A stretch of DNA of 64,000 nt from Ruegeria arenilitoris (GCF_013035425.1 NZ_WQHX01000003.1:137001-201000), one strand, 5' to 3'. Counted from the first letter of the stretch, positions 1 through 9,199 are shown. The notes: a model not told the origin generated them from the sequence alone. Translations and numbers: made by a program.

Positions 1-789
1 GGCGCCCTTGTCGCAAATCAATTTGTCCAACCGATCTGCATCACACGAGAGTTTGGTCCGCGTTTCCTCGGCCCATTTCACATCCCTCAAAGCCTTTTCG
101 CCGATCCTTAACGCGGGTCCAGATACGGCCCATGGTCCGATCAGTTCGTTTAGCCGGGTGATCAAGTCAGGCTGTCCGACCGCAAAACCAAGCCGCAAAC
201 CAGCCAGTCCCCAGAATTTTCCAAAGCTCTTGAGTACAACAACGCCCGGTCTTTCCGTCTGATTTATCAGCGTCGCTTTGGGGCAAATATCGCAGAAACT
301 TTCGTCAATCACGGTCAGGGGCGCATCTACATCAGCCTCTTGCCAAATGCGCCCATCTGGGTTGTTGGGGTGCACAATCACTCGAGCCTGAGCAGGACTG
401 CTTTCCTTCACTGACCAGCCATGCGCCAGAAATGCCGCGGCGTGTTCGTTGTAAGTTGGTGTGGTGATCCGAACATGTCCCGGAGGGACCAAAGCCGGTA
501 GCCTTGCAATGATTGCCGAGGCTCCAGGCGCAGGCAAGATTGATGCGCTGTCAGGTATTGACCAGAACGATCTGGCGGCGTCACACAGGCGGCTAAATGC
601 ATCGTTGTCTGGCAGACTTGTCCAATCACTATGTTTCAACCCCGCGACGTCATAAGGGTGTGGATTAATACCCGTCGACAGATCAATCCAATCCGTGCGA
701 TCACCACCATAGACTGAAATGGCATGATCTAAACCGCCGCCGTGGTCCCGCTCGGCTTGTCTGTGCAGAATGCCAATGGTGTCTGCCAT
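1..789 (-). CDS. cobC: Threonine-phosphate decarboxylase-like PLP enzyme (cobalamin pathway), C-terminus off the left edge
   Basis: The reading frame stays open from the ATG at 789 down to base 1, so 263 codons are visible and the C-terminal part lies outside the window. It is a fold-type I aminotransferase-like protein. An N-terminal HGG followed by a D-hydrophobic-STGINP motif (about residues 36-43) is typical of CobC/CobD L-threonine-O-3-phosphate decarboxylases, which supply aminopropanol phosphate for the cobalamin nucleotide loop. The PLP-binding lysine is probably K191 in KSFGKFWGL, and the PNNPDG stretch near residue 141 is the usual aminotransferase motif. No other cobalamin biosynthesis gene is visible because the gene runs off the edge. 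A histidinol-phosphate aminotransferase-like role is the main alternative, but the N-terminal motif argues against it. Confidence 0.82.
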   Translation of the reverse strand, partial: MADTIGILHRQAERDHGGGLDHAISVYGGDRTDWIDLSTGINPHPYDVAGLKHSDWTSLPDNDAFSRLCDAARSFWSIPDSASILPAPGASAIIARLPALVPPGHVRITTPTYNEHAAAFLAHGWSVKESSPAQARVIVHPNNPDGRIWQEADVDAPLTVIDESFCDICPKATLINQTERPGVVVLKSFGKFWGLAGLRLGFAVGQPDLITRLNELIGPWAVSGPALRIGEKALRDVKWAEETRTKLSCDADRLDKLICDKGA

Positions 790-887
790 GCGTCCCTCTG
801 GTGAAATACCGGTGCAGAGGCGGTTCAAGCGGATTTTCGCCATTTACACAAGCAAATCTGCGTGAAAAGGGCTCGTTGCAGGTATCG

Positions 888-902
888 TTAACCATTTGTT
901 AA
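888..902. promoter_or_regulatory. Candidate CtrA binding box (TTAA-N7-TTAA)
   Basis: TTAACCATTTGTTAA is a perfect match to the alphaproteobacterial CtrA full site. It lies in the gap between the divergent cobC-like gene and the small receiver gene, ending 70 bases before the ATG at 973. CtrA controls motility, cell-cycle or gene-transfer functions in Rhodobacterales. Binding is inferred from the motif only. Confidence 0.5.
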
Positions 903-972
903 GAAAATCACGGGATCACGGATCATGGGGTCGGCGCCGTTTTTTTGTTATCTAGTGCCGAGGTTGTGGCAA

Positions 973-1335
973 ATGAAAGTATTGATTGTTGAGAGTAACC
1001 CTGACCTTGGTGGGGTCTGGCAAAGGCATCTTGAAAGGCAGGGGGGAGAGGTCACTTTAGTAGCCGGGCAAGAGGCTGCGATCTTGGCCTTGTATGGTAC
1101 AGCCTTTGACATCATCGTGCTGGATTTGGTGTTGGAAACCGGAAGCGCCTTGGCTGTGGCAGACTTCGCAAGATATCGTCGCCCCAATACAAGGGTAATC
1201 TTTGTGACCAATACCACTTTCTTCTCGGATGGCTCGATATTTGCACACAGTCCGAACGCTTGCGCCTACGTCCAAAGCAGCACGCCGCCAGAAGATCTGG
1301 CGGCAATGGTTGCACATTACGCAGCGGGTCGCTGA
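973..1335 (+). CDS. Atypical stand-alone receiver-domain protein
   Basis: This is a 120-residue protein with the alternating beta/alpha layout of a response-regulator receiver and no output domain. The phosphoacceptor candidate is the Asp in IIVLDLVLE (about residue 50) and the switch Thr is in VIFVTNTT. Two hallmarks are degenerate. The N-terminal acidic pair is reduced to E-S-N-P-D. The conserved Lys-Pro after beta-5 is replaced (AYVQSSTPPEDL), so no Lys stands at the usual position. The ATG at 973 is preferred over an in-frame ATG at 925 because a GAGG lies about ten bases upstream and the first beta strand (MKVLIVE) begins there. It may act as a pseudo-receiver. The upstream TTAA-N7-TTAA box suggests control by CtrA. 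Confidence 0.7.
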   Translation: MKVLIVESNPDLGGVWQRHLERQGGEVTLVAGQEAAILALYGTAFDIIVLDLVLETGSALAVADFARYRRPNTRVIFVTNTTFFSDGSIFAHSPNACAYVQSSTPPEDLAAMVAHYAAGR

Positions 1336-2306
1336 CTGCGACGGTGCGGCTCCATATAATCCAACACAGGATTCGTCGGGATAATCCGGTTCGGATTGAT
1401 ACTATCGTGACTATAGTGATAGTGCCGGATGATGTGGTGAAAGTTCACCGTGGGCTTTACACCGGGCCATTGGTACAGCTCGCGTGTGTAGGCCCAGAGA
1501 TTTGGGTAATCGATCAACCGCCGCCGATTGCACTTAAAATGCAAATGATAGACTGGATCGAACCGGATCAGTGTAGTGAACAGCCGCCAGTCCGCTTCGG
1601 TCAGGCGATCCCCCATGAGGTAACGATTTGAGGAAAGATGACCTTCCAACCAGTCCAGCGTATCGAACAACGGGTTGACGGCTGCATCATACGCCTCTTG
1701 CGATGTGGCAAAACCGGCTTTGTAAACCCCATTGTTGACGTTGGAATAGATGCGTGCGTTGACCTCTTCGATCTCGGTTCTCATCGGCGCTGGCCAATAA
1801 TCATCTTTGTTTCCGGTAATCTCGTCGAAAGCCGAGTTGAACATCCGGATAATTTCTGAACTTTCGTTCGAAACGATCGTTTTCGTCTTTTTGTCCCAAA
1901 GGATAGGCACCGTCACTCGGCCGGAATACTCAGAATTAGCCTTGGTATATAATTGATGCGCAAAATCCATGCCGTGGAGCGTGTCGCCTGTCGCGCCTAG
2001 GTCGTCAATTTCAAAGGTCCAACCTTGATCCAACATATCTGGGTGAACGACTGAAACGGAAATATGGTCGCTTAGGTCTTTGAGTTCGCGGAAAATTAAA
2101 GTGCGATGGGCCCAGGGACAGGCGTAGCTGACATACAAGTGATATCGCCCGCTTTTAGCTCGGAAACCACCTTTGCCGGATGGGCCGGCGTCGCCATTTT
2201 CTGTCAGCCAATTACGAAACTGAGCGGCCGAGCGTTTGAATGCCCCATCACTGGACTTAGTGTCATACCATGTATCCTGCCATTTTCCGTCAACGAGCAA
2301 GCCCAT
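1317..2306 (-). CDS. Glutathionyl-hydroquinone reductase (Xi-class GST, YqjG/ECM4 family)
   Basis: A 329-residue protein. These enzymes reductively remove glutathione from glutathionyl-hydroquinones using a catalytic cysteine. The motif YVSYACPWAHRT places that cysteine at C63, with a thioredoxin-fold N-terminal half followed by an all-helical GST C-terminal half (NGVYKAGFA, LTEADWRLFTTLIRFD). Length matches the family. The ATG at 2306 is chosen because GGAGGA stands just upstream; longer in-frame starts give an unrelated N-terminus. The 3' end overlaps the end of the receiver gene on the other strand by 19 bases. No partner gene indicates a specific substrate. Confidence 0.9.
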   Translation of the reverse strand: MGLLVDGKWQDTWYDTKSSDGAFKRSAAQFRNWLTENGDAGPSGKGGFRAKSGRYHLYVSYACPWAHRTLIFRELKDLSDHISVSVVHPDMLDQGWTFEIDDLGATGDTLHGMDFAHQLYTKANSEYSGRVTVPILWDKKTKTIVSNESSEIIRMFNSAFDEITGNKDDYWPAPMRTEIEEVNARIYSNVNNGVYKAGFATSQEAYDAAVNPLFDTLDWLEGHLSSNRYLMGDRLTEADWRLFTTLIRFDPVYHLHFKCNRRRLIDYPNLWAYTRELYQWPGVKPTVNFHHIIRHYHYSHDSINPNRIIPTNPVLDYMEPHRRSQRPAA

Positions 2307-2513
2307 TTCATTCCTCCATTCAAGTTGCTTTACAAATAGCTTGACGGTGTCCCACTTCCTACATTGGCGAACGCGCATAGTCCCTGCGCAAACGCACAGC
2401 GACCCCGAAATGTCCTCACAACACAATCTCGGAACCAACCTGCACCTTATAGCATCACTGGATTTTTACGATTTACTGATCACAATGGTTAATGAGCTGC
2501 CGGAGAATTTTTG

Positions 2514-2867
2514 ATGAGTACCTATGTTTCAAGGGAAATACGCGCCGAATTGGATGCTGCGCGAATCGCTGCGTTGAAAAAAGCGAGCCGCTTGCGGGTT
2601 GAAGTCGGAAACAATAGCTACAAAATTCTTAGATTGTGGAAGGATGGGTTTACGGTCGAGACCGAAACAACGCCGCGTTTGCGCGGGTTGGTCGATGTTT
2701 TTGACGGAGCAAATCACTTGTATCAGTGTTTGATCGTCGCTGCCGAAGAAGGTGCTGGCGAAATGAGTTACGAGTTTAAGCGCAGCACCGCAAGCGCGGA
2801 CAAAGCCCCACTGGATTTTTACCGCGCTCCGGATGCGCCGATTGCTTTGCTTGGATATGAAGACTAG
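2514..2867 (+). CDS. Conserved-type hypothetical protein, possibly PilZ-like
   Basis: A 117-residue soluble protein divergent from the glutathionyl-hydroquinone reductase. The start ATG at 2514 has GGAG nine bases upstream. The N-terminus is a charged helix (REIRAELDAARIAALKKASR) followed by short strands including VEVGNNSYKILRLW and a VDVFDG stretch that recalls the xxLYDG element of PilZ-related beta barrels. I cannot see the RxxxR/DxSxxG c-di-GMP signature clearly, so the fold suggestion is weak. The sequence looks coding rather than a shadow: good SD, no competing frame. Function unknown. Confidence 0.6.
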   Translation: MSTYVSREIRAELDAARIAALKKASRLRVEVGNNSYKILRLWKDGFTVETETTPRLRGLVDVFDGANHLYQCLIVAAEEGAGEMSYEFKRSTASADKAPLDFYRAPDAPIALLGYED

Positions 2868-3390
2868 AGCCGGATTTAGGCGGTTGGTCTGTTAGGCTTC
2901 AGACTTAACAATCGGGCCATTTCGGCATTGGATATTGTGATTCAGCCCGATGTCGAGTCACACGACAAGGCAATTCCTCTAATTTCGTTCGGTCGCCTGT
3001 GGATGAAGATGTCGCCGTCCGAATTGTGGTTTCCCTGTCGGGCATGTTCCGTGTCATCTGCCTGTGGACAGTCAATGCCCAATGACAGTTGGAGGGTGCT
3101 TTGCGGGTTGCGGCGATCGATCCCAAAGGTCCCTTCCGGATTTTATTGCCACCTTCAACTACCTTGCCGCCTTTGGGTGCGAACCCCTTCACAGAGTTGG
3201 CTTGCTTCATAACCTTTCGATCCAGTGAAGCTGTCAACCAGCGGCTGATTTTCAATCAAAAACATTCAATGCGGCTGGCTTCAGGCATCATTCGCGGGGC
3301 AGGTGGGTTTGGACTATATCCGTGCCGCCCGATCCTCCTGCCCAAAACCAGCAAAGGCAGGGCAAGGATTAGCCTCACCCGGCGTATGAG
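2868..3390. other. Gene-poor gap between convergent genes
   Basis: About 520 bases between the end of the hypothetical gene and the end of the aminotransferase. Open frames exist on both strands (for example minus 2905-3255) but their translations are basic, low in hydrophobic core and show no recognisable motif or SD. I see no RNA gene here. Confidence 0.5.
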
Positions 3391-4563
3391 TTACTGCAAA
3401 TCTCCGAAAGCATGCATTAGCCGTGCGCAGGCTTCTTCAACCCGCCCGCGTTGAGTGGCCAGATTAAACCGCTCGAACGTTTCGCCTCCGGCGCCGAAAC
3501 CAGGGCCGGACGAAGTTGCGATCCTTGCATCTTGTCTTAGTCGCCGGACAAACTCTGCGTGTTCCATTCCGGTGCCGGAAAGATCTACCCAAGCGAGATA
3601 AGTCGATTGCAAAGGCATCGACCAAAGACCAGGTATTTTGGCAATCGTTTCATCGAACAGACGGCAGTTGCCCTGCAGATGAACAATTTGTTCGTCGACC
3701 CATTCAGCGCCTTCAGGGCTGTAAGCGGCGGTGATCATTGCAACACCCAAAGCGCTGGGGTCGTAATCAAGGGTTTTCAGACGATGCCGCATCTGTTTGC
3801 GCAGTTTTTCGTCAGGAATGATCATGTTCCCGGTTCGCTGCCCCGCAATATTGAAAGTTTTCGAAGCAGCTGTCAGAGACACAGTCCAGGGTCGTGCGTC
3901 TGGAGCCGCGATATCCATGGGAACAAAAGTGCTGCCCGGATAGACCAGATCGTGATGAATTTCGTCTGACACCAGAATCAGCCCGTTGCGTTCGGCAAAT
4001 TTCGCAACGGCTCTCAACTCTTCGGGCGTCCACACCCGGCCTGACGGGTTCTGTGGCGAGCACCACAACAATAGTTTTTCCGTCCCATCCAACCGTGATT
4101 GCGCATCTTCCAAATCAAGAACGTACGTATCGCCCTCGCGTACCAATGGGCATTCGACAACCCTGCGTTCGGCATTGTTTACCTTGTGAGCGAACTCATG
4201 ATAGACAGGCGAAAATAAAACTATGCCGTCGCCGGGTTCGCTCCAAACGTCAATACTCAGTGCAATAGCGTTGCCTAATCCCTGTGTAGTGAGAATCCAG
4301 TCGGTGTCGACGTCCCAGCCGTGGCGATTTTTCATCCACCACTGGATTGATGCAAGATACTCAGGATGAATCCAGGAATATCCAAAGACGCCAAGTTCGG
4401 CTGCTTTCCGAACCGCCTCAATCACACACGGTGCGGTGGGATAGTCAGAGTCCGCGGTCCACATGGCCAGCCCATCTGATGGCGATACGCCATACAGCTG
4501 CTCCATCTTATCCCATTTTGAACTGTTGGTGCCCCGGCGGTCGATCAGGTCGTTAAAAGTCAT
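3391..4563 (-). CDS. MalY/PatB-family PLP enzyme (cystathionine beta-lyase-like aminotransferase)
   Basis: A 390-residue class I/II aminotransferase-fold protein. The N-terminus (FNDLIDRRGTNSSKWD) is the family signature of MalY/PatB C-S beta-lyases. The cofactor lysine is K235 in TAASKTFNIAG, and the PLP-pyridine Asp is D200 in LVSDEIHHDL. PQNPSGRVW near residue 171 is the phosphate/substrate loop. Family members cleave cystathionine or other cysteine conjugates to a thiol, pyruvate and ammonia, and some double as regulators. The ATG at 4563 has GGAG upstream. The gene is alone on its strand, divergent from def, so its physiological substrate cannot be read from context. Confidence 0.88.
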   Translation of the reverse strand: MTFNDLIDRRGTNSSKWDKMEQLYGVSPSDGLAMWTADSDYPTAPCVIEAVRKAAELGVFGYSWIHPEYLASIQWWMKNRHGWDVDTDWILTTQGLGNAIALSIDVWSEPGDGIVLFSPVYHEFAHKVNNAERRVVECPLVREGDTYVLDLEDAQSRLDGTEKLLLWCSPQNPSGRVWTPEELRAVAKFAERNGLILVSDEIHHDLVYPGSTFVPMDIAAPDARPWTVSLTAASKTFNIAGQRTGNMIIPDEKLRKQMRHRLKTLDYDPSALGVAMITAAYSPEGAEWVDEQIVHLQGNCRLFDETIAKIPGLWSMPLQSTYLAWVDLSGTGMEHAEFVRRLRQDARIATSSGPGFGAGGETFERFNLATQRGRVEEACARLMHAFGDLQ

Positions 4564-4657
4564 ATCTGCTCCATTTGTTGGGCCGAAAGCTACTCGCAAT
4601 TCTGCTGTGTGCAAGGGGGGCGTTGCGGCTTAGTGCGCATTGCCCTAAATCAACCCT

Positions 4658-5176
4658 ATGAAGCGTAAAATCCTCATCCACCCCGATCCCCGACTGAAAA
4701 AGGTGTGCGCGCCGGTTGACGACATTACTGATGCGTTGCGCGCTTTGGCTGATGACATGTTGGAGACGATGTACGACGCGCCGGGTATCGGACTGGCTGC
4801 GCCGCAGATAGGTGTACTTGACCGATTGATCGTGGTGGATTGTGTCAAAGAAGAAGGCGAGGCACCACGCCCCTTGGTCATGTTCAATCCCGAGGTAATT
4901 TCTGCCTCGGACGAAACCAATGTCTACGAAGAAGGTTGTCTTTCCATCCCAGATCAATATGCCGAAGTGACCCGACCCAAAGTGGTTGAAGTGGCGTGGA
5001 TGGACCGTGACGGTAAGGCGCAAATTGAAACCTTTGATGGCCTTTGGGCAACGTGCGTTCAGCACGAGATCGATCATTTGAACGGTAAGCTTTTCATAGA
5101 CTATCTCAAACCGTTGAAACGGCAGATGATCACGCGAAAGATGCAAAAGCTGAAGCGCGAACAGGCCCGCACATGA
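4658..5176 (+). CDS. def: Peptide deformylase (catalytically complete copy)
   Basis: A 172-residue enzyme that removes the N-formyl group from nascent proteins. All three motifs are intact: GIGLAAPQ (43-50), EEGCLSIP with metal ligand C94, and QHEIDH with H136, E137 and H140. Length is standard. It opens a cluster of def, a def-like paralogue and fmt. Its stop overlaps the start of the paralogue by four bases (ATGA), so the two are probably translationally coupled. Confidence 0.97.
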   Translation: MKRKILIHPDPRLKKVCAPVDDITDALRALADDMLETMYDAPGIGLAAPQIGVLDRLIVVDCVKEEGEAPRPLVMFNPEVISASDETNVYEEGCLSIPDQYAEVTRPKVVEVAWMDRDGKAQIETFDGLWATCVQHEIDHLNGKLFIDYLKPLKRQMITRKMQKLKREQART

Positions 5177-5667
5177 CGGTTAGGACGTGCCTTCCATGGC
5201 CTGACAAACGTCTTCGAACAAAAGCACAGCAAGTGGCCGCGATTAATGACGATGTCAAAGCCATCTGGAATGATATGATTGACACGATGGAGGCTATGCC
5301 GGGTGTTGGTTTGGCTGCGCCTCAGATCGGAGTGATGCTGAGGCTGGCGGTGGTCGACGGCTCTGCGGAACGTGGTCGGGCGGTTCGTATGGCAAACCCT
5401 GAAATCCTCCACAGTTCAGTCGAATTGCGAGAGCATGAAGAGGCCAGCCCGAACCTGCCGGGTGTATCAGCCAAGGTAAAACGGCCTCGTGCCGTGACGG
5501 TCAAGTTCCTGAACGAACACGGTGTTGTGGATCGGCGAGACTTTGTAGGGATCGAAGCGACAAGCGTGCAGCACCAGATAGATCACCTGAACGGCAAAAT
5601 GTTCTTTGATCGTCTCAGCAAGGTCAAACGCGACATGCTGCTGCGCAAAGCCAAAAAGATGCGTTGA
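5173..5667 (+). CDS. Peptide deformylase-like paralogue lacking catalytic residues
   Basis: A 164-residue protein homologous along its length to the neighbouring deformylase: it keeps GVGLAAPQ (44-51) and an IDHLNGKMF tail. The metal-binding cysteine motif is replaced by EASPNLPG (Ser at position 92 where Cys is expected), and the zinc/iron HExxH motif is HQxxH (H134, Q135, H138), so the general-base Glu is missing. Known deformylases need both, so this protein is predicted not to deformylate. It overlaps the active def by four bases and is followed by fmt. Possible roles are a regulator of, or partner for, Def, or a binder of formyl-Met peptides. The frame is intact, so it is not an obvious pseudogene. 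Confidence 0.85.
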   Translation: MTVRTCLPWPDKRLRTKAQQVAAINDDVKAIWNDMIDTMEAMPGVGLAAPQIGVMLRLAVVDGSAERGRAVRMANPEILHSSVELREHEEASPNLPGVSAKVKRPRAVTVKFLNEHGVVDRRDFVGIEATSVQHQIDHLNGKMFFDRLSKVKRDMLLRKAKKMR

Positions 5668-5689
5668 AACCCAAACTGCGGAGGTGGCG

Positions 5690-6604
5690 ATGCGGATAGT
5701 TTTCATGGGAACACCTGATTTTTCGGTTCCTGTTCTTGAGGCCCTGGTCGAAGCCGGGCACGAAATTTTGGCTGTCTATTGCCAGCCCCCTCGTCCTGCA
5801 GGGCGTGGCAAAAAAGATAGGCCAAGTCCGGTTCAAGCGCGGGCTGAAGAATTGGGCCTGAACGTCCGTCACCCAGTTTCGCTTAAATCACCTGCCGAGC
5901 AGTCCGCCTTTTCGGCGTTGAATGCTGATGTCGCCGTGGTAGTTGCTTATGGTCTTATCTTACCCCAAGCCATACTGGACGCGCCTGTGCACTGCTGTTT
6001 GAATATACATGCCAGTTTGCTACCGCGTTGGCGCGGGGCAGCGCCAATCCATCGCGCGATCATGTCCGGTGATGTGGAAACCGGTATCTGCATTATGCAG
6101 ATGGACGCTGGACTGGATACTGGTCCGGTTCTGTTGCGCGAGGCGACGGAAATAGGAATCGAAGAAACGACCGCCCAATTACACGACCGTTTGTCCGTTT
6201 TGGGGGCAAGGCTGATTGTCGATGCATTGCGCAAGTTGCCGGACCTAATTCCTGAGCCGCAGTCCAAAGTGGGCGTGACCTATGCTGCCAAGATCGACAA
6301 GGCCGAGGCACGGGTGGATTGGTTCTGCCCTGCTGTAGAAGTCGATCGCCAAATCCGCGGGTTGTCGTCCTTTCCCGGCGCTTGGACCGAGATCGACGGG
6401 GAACGAATCAAGCTGTTGGCTTCGCGTATGGCAGAAGGGCAAGGCGAGCCCGGCGAAGTTTTAAGCGAAAACCTTACCGTTGCCTGCGGTAAAGGAGCCA
6501 TTGAATTGCTGCGCTTGCAACGGGCGGGCAAGGGGGCGCAGGATAGGGAAACCTTTTTGCGGGGCAGGCCAATCTCGGTCGGCAGTCGCTTTGCTGTGGA
6601 GTAA
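5690..6604 (+). CDS. fmt: Methionyl-tRNA formyltransferase
   Basis: A 304-residue protein that formylates initiator Met-tRNA using 10-formyl-THF. It begins [14 protein letters not shown] and carries the formyl-transfer motif [16 protein letters not shown] with its catalytic Asn/His, then MDAGLDTGP and a C-terminal OB-like tRNA-binding domain. The ATG at 5690 has GGAGG seven bases upstream; the longer frame from 5606 overlaps the previous gene and has no family N-terminus. It sits directly after the deformylase pair, placing the addition and removal of the formyl group in one transcription unit. Confidence 0.97.
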   Translation: MRIVFMGTPDFSVPVLEALVEAGHEILAVYCQPPRPAGRGKKDRPSPVQARAEELGLNVRHPVSLKSPAEQSAFSALNADVAVVVAYGLILPQAILDAPVHCCLNIHASLLPRWRGAAPIHRAIMSGDVETGICIMQMDAGLDTGPVLLREATEIGIEETTAQLHDRLSVLGARLIVDALRKLPDLIPEPQSKVGVTYAAKIDKAEARVDWFCPAVEVDRQIRGLSSFPGAWTEIDGERIKLLASRMAEGQGEPGEVLSENLTVACGKGAIELLRLQRAGKGAQDRETFLRGRPISVGSRFAVE

Positions 6605-6610
6605 CGCCAC

Positions 6611-6847
6611 ATGTTCATGATCATGATGGGTACTGTCGTTATTGCTGGAATCGTCGGCTATTTGTCCGAGGTGACAGGATTTACTCGCAATGGGTATTTA
6701 CAATCGATCATAATCTGTATTGGCGGCGCATTTCTGTTTTACTTCGTTCGCATCATGTTCGGAATTAGTTTTGGCCCACCTGGTCTGGATGCAGTTTTAT
6801 CGTCAATCGGTGCCTTGATTATCGTACCAACGCATTGGAGGAAGTGA
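6611..6847 (+). CDS. Small integral membrane protein
   Basis: A 78-residue protein with about three hydrophobic segments (TVVIAGIVGYL, SIIICIGGAFLFYFVRIMFG, VLSSIGALIIV). GGAG overlapping the fmt stop is well spaced for the ATG at 6611. The glycine-rich segments and size resemble the GlsB/YeaQ/YmgE group, to which its downstream neighbour fits better. Only six bases separate it from fmt, so it is probably co-transcribed. Function not known. Confidence 0.6.
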   Translation: MFMIMMGTVVIAGIVGYLSEVTGFTRNGYLQSIIICIGGAFLFYFVRIMFGISFGPPGLDAVLSSIGALIIVPTHWRK

Positions 6848-6848
6848 G

Positions 6849-7085
6849 ATGCCCGTAGTAGCTTTGATAATAATCGGTGCGGCTGCAGGTTTCCTCGCCA
6901 CACGTCTAATGCGGATCGAAGCTGATATTCCCACAACTATGTTAATAGGCATCGTTGGCGCGTTGGTCGGAGGACTCCTGCTCCGAACCTTGGTCACCGT
7001 TATGGGGTGGTTGTCAGGATTTATAGGTGCTGTATTAGGTGCGCTTTTGGTGATCTGGATCTGGCAGAAATACCTGCGCCGCTGA
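6849..7085 (+). CDS. GlsB/YeaQ/YmgE-like small membrane protein
   Basis: A 78-residue protein with three predicted membrane helices: IIIGAAAGFLATRLM, TTMLIGIVGALVGGLLL and SGFIGAVLGALLVIWIW. The GxxxG-rich middle helix (IGIVGALVGGLL) and the order of segments match transglycosylase-associated/GlsB stress membrane proteins. It starts one base after the stop of the preceding small membrane gene, so the two form a pair, likely read from the def-fmt transcript or a promoter within it. Confidence 0.65.
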   Translation: MPVVALIIIGAAAGFLATRLMRIEADIPTTMLIGIVGALVGGLLLRTLVTVMGWLSGFIGAVLGALLVIWIWQKYLRR

Positions 7086-7525
7086 GAAACACTTTCTTAT
7101 TGGCCATGTTTTTCGGCACTAATGTATTGAGGCGCACGCCCGGATTTCCTGGTCAACTGATGGGCTTCGGCGTCGGTTATCCAATGCACCCTGTTTTACT
7201 TGAGATGAATCAACTTTGAGCCAACTTAAATTCTAGTCGTCGCCAATTCAGTAAAAGCAATTGCTGTATCAAAGATGTGCAGTACCTCTCTCCGCCAGTT
7301 GGGTTACTTAGACTACAGATACTCTCCAGCAGTGAAAGTTTTCGCAGGCATCGGTTTGCAATTCACGGCGATTGCTATCTGAAAACGGATATGTTCAGCC
7401 GGATGCGACCAGAGCACTATTACTTGGAGACGTTGTTTCAACATCGAGGTTTTGTGAAGCGACGCTGCTACTGACCTCACATAATTCAATCAGATTAAGT
7501 AGGTTTGGATGAATGACGTTTTCGT
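7086..7525. other. Gap without a recognisable gene
   Basis: About 440 bases between the GlsB-like gene and the 3' end of the TRIC-like gene. Short open frames (for example plus 7277-7474) have no plausible SD or recognisable translation. I find no tRNA-like cloverleaf, repeat or strong terminator. It may be decayed sequence. Confidence 0.5.
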
Positions 7526-8149
7526 TTATGTGCGTGGCGGGCGGCCTTTATAGACCGGCAATCGCCAACCAAACATGAGAGATCCAGCCCGGAGTGCCCA
7601 GCAAATCAGAGCGCACAGTCCAAGCGACGGAAGAATTTCAAAACCAAGCCGCGTCGCGAAAACTGCGGTTAATGCGCCTGCAAACGCGCAGGATACGTAT
7701 AGCTCACCCTGTTTCAGAACCAACGGAACTTCGTTGCACACAACATCCCGCATCAAACCACCGAGGCAACCTGTCGTAACGCCCATCAGAACAACAATCA
7801 CCCCCGATTGCCCTAAGGACAGGGCAGCGCCGGTACCGGCCGCAGCAGCAATGGACAAGGCAAAACTATCCAACCAAATCAGCCAGTTGTAGCGACTTTC
7901 CATAAGGTGTGCTGTGAAGAATACCAAGATGGCAGCGGCGCATGCGATCAGAATGTAAGCCGGCTGGTCGACCCAGAACACTGGGTGCCTATCCAGCAAT
8001 AGGTCACGAACTGTACCGCCGCCCACAGCGGTCAGGCAGGCAATGAAGGCAAAGCCCACTAGGTCGAGTTGCGCGCGACTCGCCACCAGCGCTCCGGTCA
8101 ACGCGAAGACCAGAACAGAGGCGTAATCCAGCAGAGCCAGCCCGCTCAC
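7526..8149 (-). CDS. TRIC/UPF0126-family membrane channel protein
   Basis: A 207-residue integral membrane protein with about seven hydrophobic segments built as two related halves. The signature [10 protein letters not shown] (about residues 43-52) recurs as [11 protein letters not shown] in the second half, as in bacterial TRIC/YadS-YicG proteins, which form trimeric cation channels. The GTG start overlaps the rnhA stop as GTGA. It is the last gene of a minus-strand operon ispH - DUF3429 gene - methyltransferase - rnhA - this gene. Confidence 0.88.
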   Translation of the reverse strand: MSGLALLDYASVLVFALTGALVASRAQLDLVGFAFIACLTAVGGGTVRDLLLDRHPVFWVDQPAYILIACAAAILVFFTAHLMESRYNWLIWLDSFALSIAAAAGTGAALSLGQSGVIVVLMGVTTGCLGGLMRDVVCNEVPLVLKQGELYVSCAFAGALTAVFATRLGFEILPSLGLCALICWALRAGSLMFGWRLPVYKGRPPRT

Positions 8150-8613
8150 GTTTTGGCCTTTTTTGGTTTGAACGGTGCCATGCCCGCGCGTGCCAGTTCG
8201 TCGGCACGCTCGTTTTCGGGGTGTCCCGCGTGTCCCTTAACCCATTTCCACGTAACGTTATGTCGTGTTTGGGCCTCGTCCAGCCTTTGCCACAAGTCGA
8301 CGTTTCTAACCGGTTTTTTGTTTGAGGTTTTCCATCCGTTGCGCTTCCACCCGAAAATCCAACCGGTGACGCCGTTCTTTACGTAGGCGCTGTCTGTGAC
8401 AATGGTAATCGTTGAGGGGCGGTCGAGTATTTCAAGTGCGCTTATCGCGGCCAGCAATTCCATTCGATTGTTGGTTGTTTCCGCCTCGCCGCCGTTCAAT
8501 TCCCGCTCTCTGATTAAGGTTTCGCCATCCAATGCACGCAGCAAAACGCCCCAGCCGCCCGGTCCGGGATTACCTGAACACGCGCCATCTGTATAAGCAA
8601 AAAGATCAGGCAT
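8146..8613 (-). CDS. rnhA: Ribonuclease HI
   Basis: A 155-residue enzyme that degrades the RNA strand of RNA-DNA hybrids. Catalytic residues are in [14 protein letters not shown] (D9), NNRMELLA (Glu), VTDSAYV (Asp) and the C-terminal [11 protein letters not shown] segment. The ATG at 8613 gives the standard N-terminus ([10 protein letters not shown]); a longer in-frame start at 8670 would run far into the upstream methyltransferase gene. Even from 8613 the two genes overlap by eight bases, indicating tight coupling. Confidence 0.96.
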   Translation of the reverse strand: MPDLFAYTDGACSGNPGPGGWGVLLRALDGETLIRERELNGGEAETTNNRMELLAAISALEILDRPSTITIVTDSAYVKNGVTGWIFGWKRNGWKTSNKKPVRNVDLWQRLDEAQTRHNVTWKWVKGHAGHPENERADELARAGMAPFKPKKAKT

Positions 8614-9199
8614 GCGTGGCCAGTCCGATCCAGTCAGATACCGATCCATCAAGCCCGGTACCGCTGCCAAGATAGCTCTCGGTCACGGTAAAGCCTGCAT
8701 CTTGGACAATTTGTTTCAATTCGTCTTCGCTGTAGTAGCAGTAGTATCGCCCCAACCTGTCCGGGCCATCCCCTTGGCCCAGCTTCATGGCAATGTAAAA
8801 CACGCCATTCGGTTTCAACGCCTTATGAATTGCTGCCAAGTGTCTTGGGAAATCGCGGCGATTGGCGTGCAAAAGGCTAAAATTGGCCCAGACGCCATGA
8901 TATTTCTCTGTTGCATCGAGTTCACCGAACGCTGCCTGCTGCGCAACTACGCCGGGGTGCTTGGCTGCCAGTTTAACCATTTCCGTTGATGCATCGATGG
9001 CTTCAACCTTCAAACCTGACTGCGCCATAACCGCTGCGGACATCCCCGGACCACAGCCAAGATCTAACACCGTGCCGCCTTGGCGGACGGATTGAATGAA
9101 ACGGGTCAATTGCGGATCGGCGGAATTGTCCTCATCCGTCAACGCAGCATAGCGGGCGGCCTGCGCGTTGTAGACGGAAATCGTATCTTGGTCGCTCAT
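8606..9199 (-). CDS. Class I SAM-dependent methyltransferase
   Basis: A 197-residue protein. Motif I is [12 protein letters not shown] (about residues 44-55), followed by an acidic loop after strand 2 (VEAIDAS) and [33 protein letters not shown] further on, typical of UbiE/TAM-like small-molecule methyltransferases. The ATG at 9199 overlaps the stop of the preceding gene as ATGA. Substrate cannot be deduced. It lies in the overlapping ispH-rnhA operon. Confidence 0.85.
   Translation of the reverse strand: MSDQDTISVYNAQAARYAALTDEDNSADPQLTRFIQSVRQGGTVLDLGCGPGMSAAVMAQSGLKVEAIDASTEMVKLAAKHPGVVAQQAAFGELDATEKYHGVWANFSLLHANRRDFPRHLAAIHKALKPNGVFYIAMKLGQGDGPDRLGRYYCYYSEDELKQIVQDAGFTVTESYLGSGTGLDGSVSDWIGLATHA

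Noticed and set aside
2905..3255. Minus-strand frame of 116 codons in the gap before the aminotransferase
   Set aside because: No SD, no hydrophobic core or motif, and competing frames are equally open; not supported as a gene.
4553..5146. Minus-strand open frame of 197 codons over def
   Set aside because: It is the complement of a certain deformylase gene and shows no domain.
7277..7474. Plus-strand frame of 65 codons in the 7.1-7.5 kb gap
   Set aside because: No ribosome binding site and no recognisable motif; most likely chance.
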